Source: CAVSQX01 sp963730225
GTDB lineage: Bacteria; Planctomycetota; Phycisphaerae; Tepidisphaerales; Tepidisphaeraceae
Reading direction: 5' to 3'
Length of the DNA stretch: 64,000 nucleotides
Assembly: GCA_963730225.1 (NCBI GenBank)
Contig: CAVSQX010000001.1
Location: 1,240,001-1,304,000 of the forward strand
This document shows, piece by piece, positions 14,743-24,007 of this stretch (the stretch's first letter is position 1; each line of letters opens with the position of its first letter). A program made the position numbers and the translations under genes. Below the pieces are notes generated by a model, which saw only the letters and a list, made by a program, of their open reading frames with translations, did not search any database and was not told the origin of the DNA.

Positions 14743-17511
14743 CTAGCTGGAGGAGGATTTCGAGCTGCTGTCGGTGCTAACGCCGGTTAGGGAACTCAGC
14801 GACGCCTGTTGGGTTTGCAAGCCCGCCAGCACCGATTCCATGTTGGCAAATTGCGTCTCCAGCAGGTTTCGCTTGTCGGAAAGAACCTGGTTGAGACTGT
14901 CTATCTGATCCTGAAAATCCTGCACTTTCTGGCTCAACCCCTCGTTCTCGATCGTGATGACGCCATTGACCGGATCGACCAACTGGTCCATCTGGTTGTC
15001 GATGGCAAATCCAAGGCCCACGTTTTCGCTCTTGGTGGTGCCGTCGTCCTGAAGCACGTTCTGGGTCGCGGTGAAAAGCTGCTGGACCGCCTGCGGGTCG
15101 GTGGCATAGGCGGCCTGAAAGGCGTCCTGGTCGAATTGCAATTGCCCGCCGTTGCCCACGGTGATGCCGATGTCCGTCAGCGAGTGGACGGAGCCGCCCG
15201 TATTGGCCACCGATTGATTGAGCATCGAATACAAATCGTTCTGAATATCCAGGGTCGTGCTGTCGCCCAGCAGAATCCCGCCGGTGTTGGTGGTTGTGTT
15301 GTAAGCAGTCAGGCTGCCGATGTTCGACACCAAACTGTTGAAGTCGCTGGTGAAATTGGTGAGCTGCGTGACGATTCCACTGGGATCGTTGGCGACGCTC
15401 AGTTGAACCGGCGAACTGCTCACGCCGTTGAGCGTGAGGGTCACACCGGAGATCGCTCCGGTGATCTGGTTGCTGGATGAGGTGATCAGCAGCGGATTGG
15501 CCGATCCGTCGCTGGAGCCGAGGAAGACGGCGGCGTTCTGCGCGTTGACGAGATTGTACGTTCCCAGGCCGGTCGTGCCGGCGTCGAAAGTCACCTGGCC
15601 GGCAGTGCCGGAATTGTTGGCCGTGAGCGAGAGACGGTACGGCGCCGTTGCCGATCCATCGTTGATGATCGTCGCGGTGACGCCGAAGTCCAGGTTGTTG
15701 ATCGCCGACTCCACCGATGAAAGCGTGTCGTTGGGGCCGACGGTGATCGTCTTTTCGTAAGCTCCGTCGATCGACGTCCCGGTGGCGGTGCCGGCGAGGT
15801 TCAAATCGGCGGCGGTGTCTCCGCCTTGATCCGTGATCGTCAGCTTGCCTCCGCCACCGGCCGTATCCGTGACGACGATGCCGTTGCCCGAAGAGTTGAT
15901 GGCCGCGGTAACCCCGGGAATGTCCTTGGAATTAATCTGATACAACACGTCGGCGACCGTGCTGGTGCTGGTGGTGTTCAGGGTGATGGCGGTCGAGTGG
16001 CCCAGTGAATTGGTGATGTCAAAGGTCCCGGAGCTGATTCCCTGACCGCCGTTGAGCGTGGAGAGAAGCGTGCTGTTGGTCACCCATTGCTTTTGCAAAT
16101 CGGCCCCCTGCACGGCCGCGGTGCCTGCGCCGAACGTGCCGGCGATACCGAGTTGCTGGGCCATCGTTCCACCGCCGGTGTCCGCGATTACGAGGTTGCC
16201 GGTTCCACCGCTTTCGTCAGTTATCTGGATTCCGTTTCCAGACGATTTCAGCGAAGCGTGCAGCTTCACACCGGTCGCGTTGTTGATGTCGTTGATGATG
16301 TCCTGGACGGAATCGGCGTTGGAGAAATTGATGGTTTGGTGCTCGTTCTTTCCGTCGGTGAACGACACGCTGCCCAACGAAATCCCCGAGCCGCCCATGA
16401 GGCTGGAAATGAGCGTGCTGTCGATACCGCCCAGCACATCCTTGCCCGTCATGACGTTGCCCGAGGGAGCGGTGGTCAGGCCCAGGTCGGTGGCGGCCTG
16501 GGAGCCGTTGTCCTGGGTGATGCTCATGGTTCCGCCGCCACCGCTGGAATCGGTCAGTTGAAGGCTGCTGCCATCGGGGCCGACGCTGGCGGTAAGTTTC
16601 CCGCCGCCGGCCGTATTGATGTCGTTGATGACATCACCGACGGTGTTGGCGGTGGCCAGATTCACGCCGACGGTGCTCCCGTCGGCCAGCGTGACGGTGA
16701 AATCGTCCCCACCGCTGCCGAGTTGAACACCGCGGCCGTCGTTGAGCTGAGCCAGCAGCGTGCTGCTGTTGATGTAGTTGATGTCGGAGCCGGCGATAGA
16801 GCCGGAAGTGCTGCTGCCGGCAATGCCCAGGTCGGCGGCGGCCGTGCCCGAACCAAGGTCAGAGACGATCAGCGGGCTTTTGGTCTGCCCGGACGCATCG
16901 GTCAACACGATGCTGTTGCCCTGAATGCTGGCTCGCACGGAAATGTTCAGAGCGGTGTTGATCTGCTGAAGCACGTCGTCCAATGTCACATCGCCGCTGG
17001 TGTCGATGACCGCGGAATTTCCTGAACCATCGGTGATGCGGAACTCTCCCGAGCCGACGCCGGCTCCGCCGTTGAGCGCCGATAGCGGTGTCTGCGTCGC
17101 CAGGTTCCCGCCGCCCATTTCAATCGTGATCGTCCCCGCACCGACGGGAGTTTGATCGACGTCGGCAAAACCGTCGCTGACCATCTGCTGGGTGGTAACC
17201 AGCTGCGCAACCTGGAGATTGTAGGATCCGACAGCCGCCCCGTTGCTGGCGGTGGCGGTCAGTACATTCTGATTGCTGCTGGTAGCGGTGGCGGCCTGAA
17301 ATGTCTGCGGGTTCTCGAGAGTTTGCCCGATCGTCTGAAGCGATCCCAATTGCGTCGCCAGGGCGGTGTAGGCGTCCTGCTGGGCGGACGTGGTGTCTAA
17401 CTGCGATTGCAGCACCTGCACCGGCTGCGACTCGATCGACATCAACTCATCGACGATGGCGCCGGTGTTGATGCCGCTGATCAGTCCAATGCTGGAAGTG
17501 ATGGCCGCCAT
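14743..17511 (-). CDS. fliD: Flagellar filament cap protein FliD, enlarged by internal repeats
   Basis: The 922-residue protein has FliD_N at the start ('SGINTGAIVDELMSIESQPVQ' in parts) and FliD_C at the end (coiled-coil 'LSQKVQDFQDQIDSLNQVLSDKRNLLETQF'-type region). Usual FliD length is 450-600. The excess is four tandem units of about 110 residues (roughly 141-590), each with 'TLL..LN.G.GI..G.F.I.' then 'TVxDVLxxIN', 'xxIxLTDxSGGxGxLxI.D.G...A.DLG(I/L)'. Those units are flagellin hook-IN-like modules that would project from the cap. It caps the filament and folds exported flagellin. It is followed by fliS and preceded by a small unknown gene. Confidence 0.92.
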   Translation of the reverse strand: MAAITSSIGLISGINTGAIVDELMSIESQPVQVLQSQLDTTSAQQDAYTALATQLGSLQTIGQTLENPQTFQAATATSSNQNVLTATASNGAAVGSYNLQVAQLVTTQQMVSDGFADVDQTPVGAGTITIEMGGGNLATQTPLSALNGGAGVGSGEFRITDGSGNSAVIDTSGDVTLDDVLQQINTALNISVRASIQGNSIVLTDASGQTKSPLIVSDLGSGTAAADLGIAGSSTSGSIAGSDINYINSSTLLAQLNDGRGVQLGSGGDDFTVTLADGSTVGVNLATANTVGDVINDINTAGGGKLTASVGPDGSSLQLTDSSGGGGTMSITQDNGSQAATDLGLTTAPSGNVMTGKDVLGGIDSTLISSLMGGSGISLGSVSFTDGKNEHQTINFSNADSVQDIINDINNATGVKLHASLKSSGNGIQITDESGGTGNLVIADTGGGTMAQQLGIAGTFGAGTAAVQGADLQKQWVTNSTLLSTLNGGQGISSGTFDITNSLGHSTAITLNTTSTSTVADVLYQINSKDIPGVTAAINSSGNGIVVTDTAGGGGKLTITDQGGDTAADLNLAGTATGTSIDGAYEKTITVGPNDTLSSVESAINNLDFGVTATIINDGSATAPYRLSLTANNSGTAGQVTFDAGTTGLGTYNLVNAQNAAVFLGSSDGSANPLLITSSSNQITGAISGVTLTLNGVSSSPVQLSVANDPSGIVTQLTNFTSDFNSLVSNIGSLTAYNTTTNTGGILLGDSTTLDIQNDLYSMLNQSVANTGGSVHSLTDIGITVGNGGQLQFDQDAFQAAYATDPQAVQQLFTATQNVLQDDGTTKSENVGLGFAIDNQMDQLVDPVNGVITIENEGLSQKVQDFQDQIDSLNQVLSDKRNLLETQFANMESVLAGLQTQQASLSSLTGVSTDSSSKSSSS

Positions 17512-17526
17512 GGCGTGTACGATGAA

Positions 17527-17727
17527 CTAATCGTCAAGAACGCTGCCGCGATATAAAAGCGACCAATCTCGGTTCATGGGATCGGCGATCGGATCGTCGG
17601 TTGACGCCGATTCAGGTATCCCCATCACGGGCGCCCACATCCGATCGGTCGCCCATAATGCCAGGAAGTGCTGGCAGGCCTGTTTCACAACCCGCAACCG
17701 CTCCGCCGTCGCAGCAAGGTCTGACAT
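17527..17727 (-). CDS. Small hypothetical protein upstream of fliD
   Basis: A 66-codon frame starts at ATG 17727 and ends 15 bp before fliD on the same strand. The N-terminal 25 residues look like an amphipathic helix ('LAATAERLRVVKQACQHFLALW'-type, shown in parts), and the rest is polar. It is not recognised. Position and spacing suggest co-transcription with fliD-fliS, so a small flagellar chaperone or accessory protein is conceivable, but nothing in the sequence proves it. Confidence 0.45.
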   Translation of the reverse strand: MSDLAATAERLRVVKQACQHFLALWATDRMWAPVMGIPESASTDDPIADPMNRDWSLLYRGSVLDD

Positions 17728-17792
17728 TCGAGTCTCCGATAGTGCCTTGTAGAAGGTTATCGGAACTTCGACGCCGGAAAGTTGAGCGGCTG

Positions 17793-19013
17793 CTACGGTT
17801 CGATGGACGGCAATCGCAAGACGTCCAGGCTGGTTTTATCGCCGCGGAGGAGTTTCACGCTCAAAACATCGTACGCCGGGTCTTGGTACGCCGCGGCAGC
17901 TCGGCGCAGCGGTTCGACCAGCTCGCTGGGGTTCAGCGACGAAATCTGGGTGTGCGTCCACTTCTTTTGGCCCGTGGCAAATGGAATGAGGTACTCCAGA
18001 GCCGGCCGAATCCCCCGCCCATCGGCCGTTTGATATTTCCACAAATCCACCCCGACCCGTTGGCCGAACTGGGCCAACATCGTCAAGGCGCTTAGGTTGA
18101 AACAGCTGTAGTTGAACGACAGCGTCCGGGCCAATTCCAGCGGCTCAGACCCGTCGGGCTCGATCTGCACGGCGATGCGCTTGCTCTTGGCCGTTTCCAG
18201 AATGTCCTTGACCGCCGAGTCCTGGCCAAGAAACAGCAGATACGCCGAAACCTGCACGTCGTACCAGGTGCCATGATTGTTCCGGGCGGCGGATTCATCC
18301 TTGCCGTTGTCGCTGGTTTGCAGCCAGGTCACGAAATCCTCGAACCACGCCTGGGCTTTTTTCTGATCCTCATCTGTCCACGAGCCGCTGCCATCGAGCA
18401 GGCCGATCGCATCCAGAGCGTTCAAAAACCGCAGGCTCTCGATGATGCCCGTGCCGCGGCCGAGGTTTTCTCCTTTGATCAACTGCGCGTGCTGAAAGTT
18501 TGGATTCATGCGCGTCGCCGGATCGAAGAACCAGGCCCGCAGCAGAAGTGCGGCACGATCGTTGAATCGCCGATCGCCGGTGAAATATCCGGCCAGCGCA
18601 AGCGTGTAAACGTGGTCGGAAAACTCGTTGAAGACCGAGGCGTCGTACTCGCGCAGCTCCGGATTCCTTTGTCCGTCGTGACGAATGTACGGCAGGCCAT
18701 CCGGCTTGGCCGGATCGGGCCAGTAGTAAACCGCCAGGCTCACATAATCGTGCGGATCGATCCCGCTGATCGGATGTTTCTTTTGTGTCACCGTGTACGG
18801 ACCATCGCTCAAGAACTTTTCCGCGCGCTGGCGAAGATCGTCGATCGCCGGGACGACGGCCGGATCTTTCGCCCGCCATTTTTCCCGCGCCCGAGCCAGC
18901 GCCGCTCCTTCGCACTGAAAAACGCGCGGAGGCGATTCCTGCGCCGGGCAGGCACAGGCTCCGCTCAAAACAGCGATCGCTCCGAGGGCAACAAGATGGA
19001 GACGCATCATCAT
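17793..19013 (-). CDS. Secreted alginate-lyase-family protein
   Basis: From ATG 19013 the product is 406 residues: a hydrophobic signal sequence ('LHLVALGAIAVLSGACA') followed by an alginate_lyase (PL5-type alpha/alpha barrel) domain with 'YVSLAVYYWPDP', 'RNPELREYD' and 'ESAARNNHGTWYDVQ', the last containing the NNHG catalytic-site motif. It should act on uronate-containing polysaccharide outside the cytoplasm. A lipobox is possible (SGAC) but not clear-cut. The start overlaps the stop of the upstream methyltransferase gene (TGATG), so the two are translationally coupled, linking it to glycan metabolism. Confidence 0.86.
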   Translation of the reverse strand: MMMRLHLVALGAIAVLSGACACPAQESPPRVFQCEGAALARAREKWRAKDPAVVPAIDDLRQRAEKFLSDGPYTVTQKKHPISGIDPHDYVSLAVYYWPDPAKPDGLPYIRHDGQRNPELREYDASVFNEFSDHVYTLALAGYFTGDRRFNDRAALLLRAWFFDPATRMNPNFQHAQLIKGENLGRGTGIIESLRFLNALDAIGLLDGSGSWTDEDQKKAQAWFEDFVTWLQTSDNGKDESAARNNHGTWYDVQVSAYLLFLGQDSAVKDILETAKSKRIAVQIEPDGSEPLELARTLSFNYSCFNLSALTMLAQFGQRVGVDLWKYQTADGRGIRPALEYLIPFATGQKKWTHTQISSLNPSELVEPLRRAAAAYQDPAYDVLSVKLLRGDKTSLDVLRLPSIEP

Positions 19014-20317
19014 CGCACCGTCATTATGGTTTTGGCCAATTGGCGAATTCCGGGCCTTGGGCGGCAGGTCACGACAAATTGGAACGCAAACATCGTGGGC
19101 CACGCGCGGGCCAGCAGATCGGCGATCGCTCCGAGAAATTTGCCCATCGGTCCGCCGACGACGGCTTGAAACGGAGCGCCCACCGCAAATACACGCTCAA
19201 TTTTATATCCGCAATCTTGAAGCGCCGTCATCAGAGAAGATCGAGTGAACAGCCGTTTGTGCGTGATATCCAGGATTCCGCGCTCGGCGTAGCTGAAGCG
19301 TCCCAGCAGCAGATTCATCCGCACGGCTGCGAACGCGACGTTCGGGGTCGAGATAATTACCAGCGGCGGCTTGCCGTTCCAACTCGCCGAGCTGCGATGC
19401 CGAAGCGAAAGCAGAAAACCTTCCGGATCGGCCACGTGCTCCAGCAAATCCAGCAACAGCACGCAATCGAAACCAAGCGGGTCCACCGGCGGGACGTCAC
19501 GCTCCAGATCGAGCTGATGAAATTCGCTCATCATCGCGGCCAGCGGTTCGTGAGCGTCGAATCCCGTGACACGAATTCCCAATTCCTCGCACCGCCTGGC
19601 GATAAAGCCCGGCCCGCAGCCGATATCGGCCAGTTGCGCCGGGGCGGCCCTGCGAACCAAATCCAGCGCCAGCGCGTGCGAGCTGTACATCATGAACGTC
19701 TTGTCTCGATAGCGCGTCGGCGTCAGATTGCGATACTTCAGCGCGCACAGCATCCCCACGCGATGCATGCGAAATTGCACCGCCGTCCAGAGCAGCCCGC
19801 GGACCGGTTTGATCTGCCGCTGGTCGGTCGGTGGTCCGATGACTTCGTTCAGACGCACGCCGATATGCGCCGCTTGAAGAAGAATCTCCGCCTCGAAAAG
19901 TTCGCCGTCGGAGTTGAGGTCGAAGGGCACGCGTCGCAGGAATGCAGTTGAAAATCCAACGGCCGATGCGACCGTCGGCCATCGCGCCACCCGTTCGGCC
20001 AGACGGGCGATCAAAGGCAGCGACGTGTGCAGCGGCCGCAGCGCGTGCAAATCCACATCGGGCTGACGCCGCAGAATCTCGTGAACGATCGCATCGGCAT
20101 CGGTTTGTGTGGCGGCGATCACGATCCAATCAAAATTCATTTCAATTGCCGCCCGGCAGGCGATTTTTCGGACTTCGCCGGGCCTGAAGTGCCTGGCGGG
20201 ATCGATGATCAGATATTTCGGATCCGATGGCTGTGCGGTTTCGGGCGCGACCGGCGGGGCGTCGAGCCACACCAAAGTGCGCGTGCCCGTTTCAGGTTGT
20301 TCGGCGGGATTCGTCAC
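19010..20317 (-). CDS. Degenerate GT2 domain fused to class I SAM methyltransferase
   Basis: From GTG 20317 the product is 435 residues. Residues about 10-190 resemble the GT-A core plus the C-terminal lobe of dolichol-phosphate-mannose-synthase-like GT2 enzymes ('FNSDGELFEAEILLQAAHIG'-like pattern), but the DxD and N-terminal nucleotide motifs are lost. Residues about 200-400 are a methyltransferase: 'LADIGCGPGFIA' motif I, 'LLLDLLEHVADPEGFL', 'VIISTPNVAF'. A methylation role on a glycan or lipid carrier is inferred. It is coupled to the alginate-lyase-like gene and divergent from the GT39-like gene. The start codon is uncertain: the frame continues upstream with low-complexity Arg-rich sequence. 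Confidence 0.72.
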   Translation of the reverse strand: MTNPAEQPETGTRTLVWLDAPPVAPETAQPSDPKYLIIDPARHFRPGEVRKIACRAAIEMNFDWIVIAATQTDADAIVHEILRRQPDVDLHALRPLHTSLPLIARLAERVARWPTVASAVGFSTAFLRRVPFDLNSDGELFEAEILLQAAHIGVRLNEVIGPPTDQRQIKPVRGLLWTAVQFRMHRVGMLCALKYRNLTPTRYRDKTFMMYSSHALALDLVRRAAPAQLADIGCGPGFIARRCEELGIRVTGFDAHEPLAAMMSEFHQLDLERDVPPVDPLGFDCVLLLDLLEHVADPEGFLLSLRHRSSASWNGKPPLVIISTPNVAFAAVRMNLLLGRFSYAERGILDITHKRLFTRSSLMTALQDCGYKIERVFAVGAPFQAVVGGPMGKFLGAIADLLARAWPTMFAFQFVVTCRPRPGIRQLAKTIMTVR

Positions 20318-20418
20318 GGTTGCGTCCAGCCGGCGATGATCGAGCGGCCCATTGCGGCGGTCAAGCCGACCGGGGATTTGACACCGGCAGGAGCAAGCGG
20401 GAATATCGCGCCTTCGCA

Positions 20419-21968
20419 ATGCCCGGTTCATCCAACTCGCCGCCATCGGCCCGCCCGATCACCGCCGCGATACTCTGCGTGGGCGTCATGCTTTTGGCCG
20501 CGGCGGTACGCATCCCCGGAATCGGCCAATACGGCTACTTCACCGATGAGCTTTGGACCTCCGAGCTGGCGTGCGGGCGCGGATCGGTTCATTTGAATCT
20601 TCCGTTCGACGTCGTTGCGACGCACCCGCCGAATCTCTTCGATCTGAAGACCGCGCCGCCGTGGTGGAGCGTTTGGACGCACATGGAGTGCACGCATCCG
20701 CCGTTGTATTTTCTGCTGCTGCGAATCTGGATGAACATCTTTGGCCAAGGAGACGGCCGCGAGCGGATGCTTTCGGCGCTGGCGTCGGTCGTGGCCGTCG
20801 GGCTTTTATTTGACGCGGCACGCCTGCTCAACGGCACGACCGTCGCCTTCTGGGCATGCGTGCTGATGGCGCTGGCCGAGCCGCAAATCGACCACGCCCG
20901 GCAAACGCGCAACTATGCGATGCTGCTGGCCACGACATTGGCGGCGGTCGACGCCATGGTGCGGATCGAAAAATTCGGCGTCACGTTTCGACGCGCCGCG
21001 GGCTTGGGATTGAGCGTTCTGGCGACGCTGCTCACCCATTACTTTTGCATTGGAGCGCTGGCGGCCCTCGGGATTTATGGGCTGATGCGAACACACGGGC
21101 GCGATCGCAAATGGGTGATCGCCGCGTTTGCCTTGGCCGGCGTGGTGTTTCTCATCTGCTGGGGACCGTTCATGTGGCGGCAGCGGGAACTATTTTCCAC
21201 AGCCGATCAGAGCGCGATGTTTCTGGCTGAGAATGATCCAGCCCACGTTCGTAAAACGCTCGAACGGCTGCTCCTGGTTCCGACCGGTCTGCTGGTTCCG
21301 CCGGCGGAAATCACGGTCGGCCTTGGAATGGTTACCGCTGTCCTGTACGTGCTCCCGTTCGCTTTGCGAAAGCGTGATCCGGGATTGCTGCTGTGGGTTA
21401 TGCTCCTGGATGCAACCGTCGGACTTCTGTTTGTGCTTGATCTGGCCCGCCAAACGCAGCATCTGGAATTTGTCCGCTACTTTTTGCTGGCGGGTCCGGC
21501 GGTTTATGTGCTGATTCCGGCGGTGACAGGGCAATTGAAAAATCAAAAGTGGCTCATGCATGTCGCCGGTGCGGCCGTGGCCGTGAATTGCATCGCGTCG
21601 ATGCGTTATTCGAGGACGTGGATTTCTGATCCGCACGAAATCATTTCCGACCTTCGCCCTCGAATCAACCCGGATGATTTTCTGGTTTTTGTCGGCATTA
21701 ACGATCTGAGATGGACGGCGGGGCTGGATTACCTTCTGGTGACGCGCTATCTCTTTCCACTGCCCTGTCCGATCGCGCTGGTGGATCGGCCCGCCGCGGC
21801 CCGCTGCTGCAACAGGCCATGGCGAGTCGACAGATTGCCGTGTATTTGGATCACGTCGATCCGGGGTTGCTCCAAACGCTCCTGCCCGACACGACGGTTC
21901 ATGGGCTACCGTTGGGGTACCGCGGCCGCGGGCAAATCTGGTTCCTGCAACCGACACGCACACCCTGA
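20419..21968 (+). CDS. GT39/ArnT-like multi-spanning membrane glycosyltransferase, one frame break
   Basis: About ten hydrophobic helices follow an N-terminal loop with 'YFTDELWT' (acidic catalytic-site region typical of PMT/ArnT GT-C enzymes) and 'HPPLYFLLLRIW'. The first frame degenerates after 'IALVDRPA' (about 21797); the neighbouring frame then continues 'LLQQAMASRQIAVYLDHVDPG' in parts and stops at 21966-21968. One base is missing in the GC-rich stretch 21790-21806. Intended length is about 516 residues. It would transfer a sugar from a polyprenyl-phosphate donor at the outer face of the inner membrane. It is divergent from the methyltransferase gene. Confidence 0.8.
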
Positions 21969-22025
21969 TACGGGGTCGGCCAAACATTCGTTGCGTTTTG
22001 CGCGGCCCCAGCGTACCTATCCGCC

Positions 22026-22922
22026 ATGGCTCGGATGCGACAACTTCTGCCGGCGGTTCGAAAGGCGGGACCCTGGCAATTCATGAAACATCTGTGGTCC
22101 GAAATCAGCGACGATAATCTGTTCACGCTTGCCGCCGCCCTGGCTTATTCATGGCTGTTTGCGATCTTTCCGTTTCTGATCTTTCTGCTGACGCTGGCCC
22201 CTTATCTTCCCGAAGCCCAGAAGACCGCCGCTTTGGATAAAATCACCGAATTCATCAAGACCGCCGTTCCCAAGGAGGCGGCGCAGACGATGGTGGATAG
22301 CGTCACCGGCGTGGTCAGTCGGACGCATACGAATCTTTTGAGCATCGGATTGGTGGCGACGCTTTGGGCGGCCAGCGGCGGCGTATCCATGACGATGTCC
22401 GGCCTGGACGCGGCATTTGACGTTCCGGTGCGGCCCTTCTACACGCAGCGCCCGGTTGCAATTTTGCTGACCATCGTGGTCACGGTCCTGATTCTGCTCA
22501 TCTTCATCTTCATGCCGATCGGTTCGGCGGTCGTCCTTTGGCTTTCGCACACTCACTTCCTTCCGCCGCCGGTTATTTGGAGCCTGAACCTGGTGCGGTA
22601 CGGTTTCGCGCTGCTCTTCATGTTCGCCGTACTGGCGGCGTTGTACCGATTCGGCACATCGGCGAAAAGCGAGCTGACCTTTTTCAGCCCCGGTTCGGTT
22701 TTCACGGTAGTCGTGTGGTGCGTGCTGGCCGAAGCGTTTCGTTTCTATGTCGACAAGTTCGGCCGATACGAAAAAATGTACGGGGCCGTCGGAGGTGTGG
22801 CGATTCTTCTGCTTTTTTTCTATGTCGACGCCCTGGTTCTGTTGATCGGCGCGGAAATCAACAGCGAGGTGGACAACACGCTCGATCCCAAGCCCGCCGG
22901 GGCGACTCGGGCGCCGGCTTGA
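22026..22922 (+). CDS. YihY/BrkB-family integral membrane protein
   Basis: The 298-residue protein has about six transmembrane helices and family features: 'DDNLFTLAAALAYSWLFAIFPFLIF' in parts near the start, 'GLVATLWAASGG', and 'FYVDALVLLIGAEIN' near the end. This family was once misassigned as RNase BN; its biochemical role is unknown, with envelope or transport roles suggested. Length is normal. It stands alone between the GT39-like gene and a small hypothetical gene on the same strand. Confidence 0.9.
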   Translation: MARMRQLLPAVRKAGPWQFMKHLWSEISDDNLFTLAAALAYSWLFAIFPFLIFLLTLAPYLPEAQKTAALDKITEFIKTAVPKEAAQTMVDSVTGVVSRTHTNLLSIGLVATLWAASGGVSMTMSGLDAAFDVPVRPFYTQRPVAILLTIVVTVLILLIFIFMPIGSAVVLWLSHTHFLPPPVIWSLNLVRYGFALLFMFAVLAALYRFGTSAKSELTFFSPGSVFTVVVWCVLAEAFRFYVDKFGRYEKMYGAVGGVAILLLFFYVDALVLLIGAEINSEVDNTLDPKPAGATRAPA

Positions 22923-22936
22923 TGTAAAATAAATCC

Positions 22937-23431
22937 ATGACCTGGGAAGCATTTCGTCTGACCAGCAAATCGCCGTCGGAGTTGCTCAGCACGCTGGGCC
23001 CGCATGGCGTGGATGATCTCATGCGCCAAGCCCTCAATGCGGTGTGGCGCGATTATCCACCGGAACAGCGAAACTATCAGTCCGTCCGCAAGGCCGCCAT
23101 CGGCATGTTTGACCGCAACATGAAAGTCTGGTCGAAGATCAAAAAGCCGACTCCGCAGTCATTCTTTGCGGACATGGGCCCCTATCCATCCGACGGATAT
23201 TTGAGGCAGGCTTTCGTGCTTTGCTGGATGATGCTTCCACGTGCCGGCGGTCGCGATTTCAAATCGACGCTGGGCATCCTCCGACGGATGTTTGACAGAA
23301 ATATGGACACGTGGGAGGAGGACAAAGGAACCTTTAGTCCGGAACCGCGCCGGCCAGCGCCGGCTGCCGGCCGAAAAAAAAGCGCGGCGCGAAAGCCCGC
23401 GGCACGACGCCGGCGGCCGAGCCGAGCGTGA
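22937..23431 (+). CDS. Hypothetical protein with duplicated helical unit and basic tail
   Basis: The 164-residue product contains two related units: 'LMRQALNAVWRDYP....Y.S.RKAAIGMFDRNMKVW' (about 30-72) and 'LRQAFVLCWMMLP.....F.STLGILRRMFDRNMDTW' (about 90-130). It ends in a Lys/Arg/Ala/Pro-rich tail of about 30 residues that could bind nucleic acid. No family was recognised. It follows the YihY gene by 14 bp and is probably co-transcribed. Confidence 0.72.
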   Translation: MTWEAFRLTSKSPSELLSTLGPHGVDDLMRQALNAVWRDYPPEQRNYQSVRKAAIGMFDRNMKVWSKIKKPTPQSFFADMGPYPSDGYLRQAFVLCWMMLPRAGGRDFKSTLGILRRMFDRNMDTWEEDKGTFSPEPRRPAPAAGRKKSAARKPAARRRRPSRA

Positions 23432-23520
23432 ATGTCGGCTTTGGATTGCCTCGACCGCCTCACGTCTGTACCATCTTCCCTTTCATTCTGATTGCGTGCC
23501 CTGTGGGAGAATTTTGACCC

Positions 23521-23982
23521 ATGCGTTTGACGGAAATCCTTAAGCCGCAGAACATCAAAGTGCCGCTGACAGCGACGACGAAAAATCAGGCGATTGCCGA
23601 ACTCGTGCAGCTTCTGGCCGACAACAAGCAGATCACCGATCCGAAAAAAGTTCTCGACGCGGTGCTGGAACGGGAAGCGACCCGCACGACGGGCATCGGC
23701 AACGGGTTGGCCATTCCACACGGGAAATGCGCCGGCACCCCCGACCTGGTGATGGCTATCGGCAAGCCCGCGGCGCCGATTGATTTCCAGGCGATCGACG
23801 GAAAGCCCGTCTCGGTGATTTGGATGCTGACCAGCCCGCCCGACAAAACCGGCCCGCACATTCATGCCCTGGCACGCATCAGCCGGCTCATGACCATCGA
23901 CAAATTTCAACAAGCGCTGCGGGCCGCCACCACCGCCCAACAGATTTTTGATGCGGTGGTCGCGCAGGAAGCGGCGCTGTAG
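23521..23982 (+). CDS. PTS EIIA-type protein (PtsN/fructose IIA-like)
   Basis: The 153-residue protein is a stand-alone EIIA(Ntr/Fru) domain with the phosphorylatable His in 'GNGLAIPHGK' (about residue 73) and the later 'VIWMLTSPPDKTGPHIHALARISRLM' region in parts. No HPr, EI, EIIB or EIIC gene is nearby, which suits a regulatory rather than transport role, as for PtsN. Length is typical of the family. Confidence 0.9.
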   Translation: MRLTEILKPQNIKVPLTATTKNQAIAELVQLLADNKQITDPKKVLDAVLEREATRTTGIGNGLAIPHGKCAGTPDLVMAIGKPAAPIDFQAIDGKPVSVIWMLTSPPDKTGPHIHALARISRLMTIDKFQQALRAATTAQQIFDAVVAQEAAL

Positions 23983-24007
23983 GAGCGCCGCGGCGAACGG
24001 GAATGGG

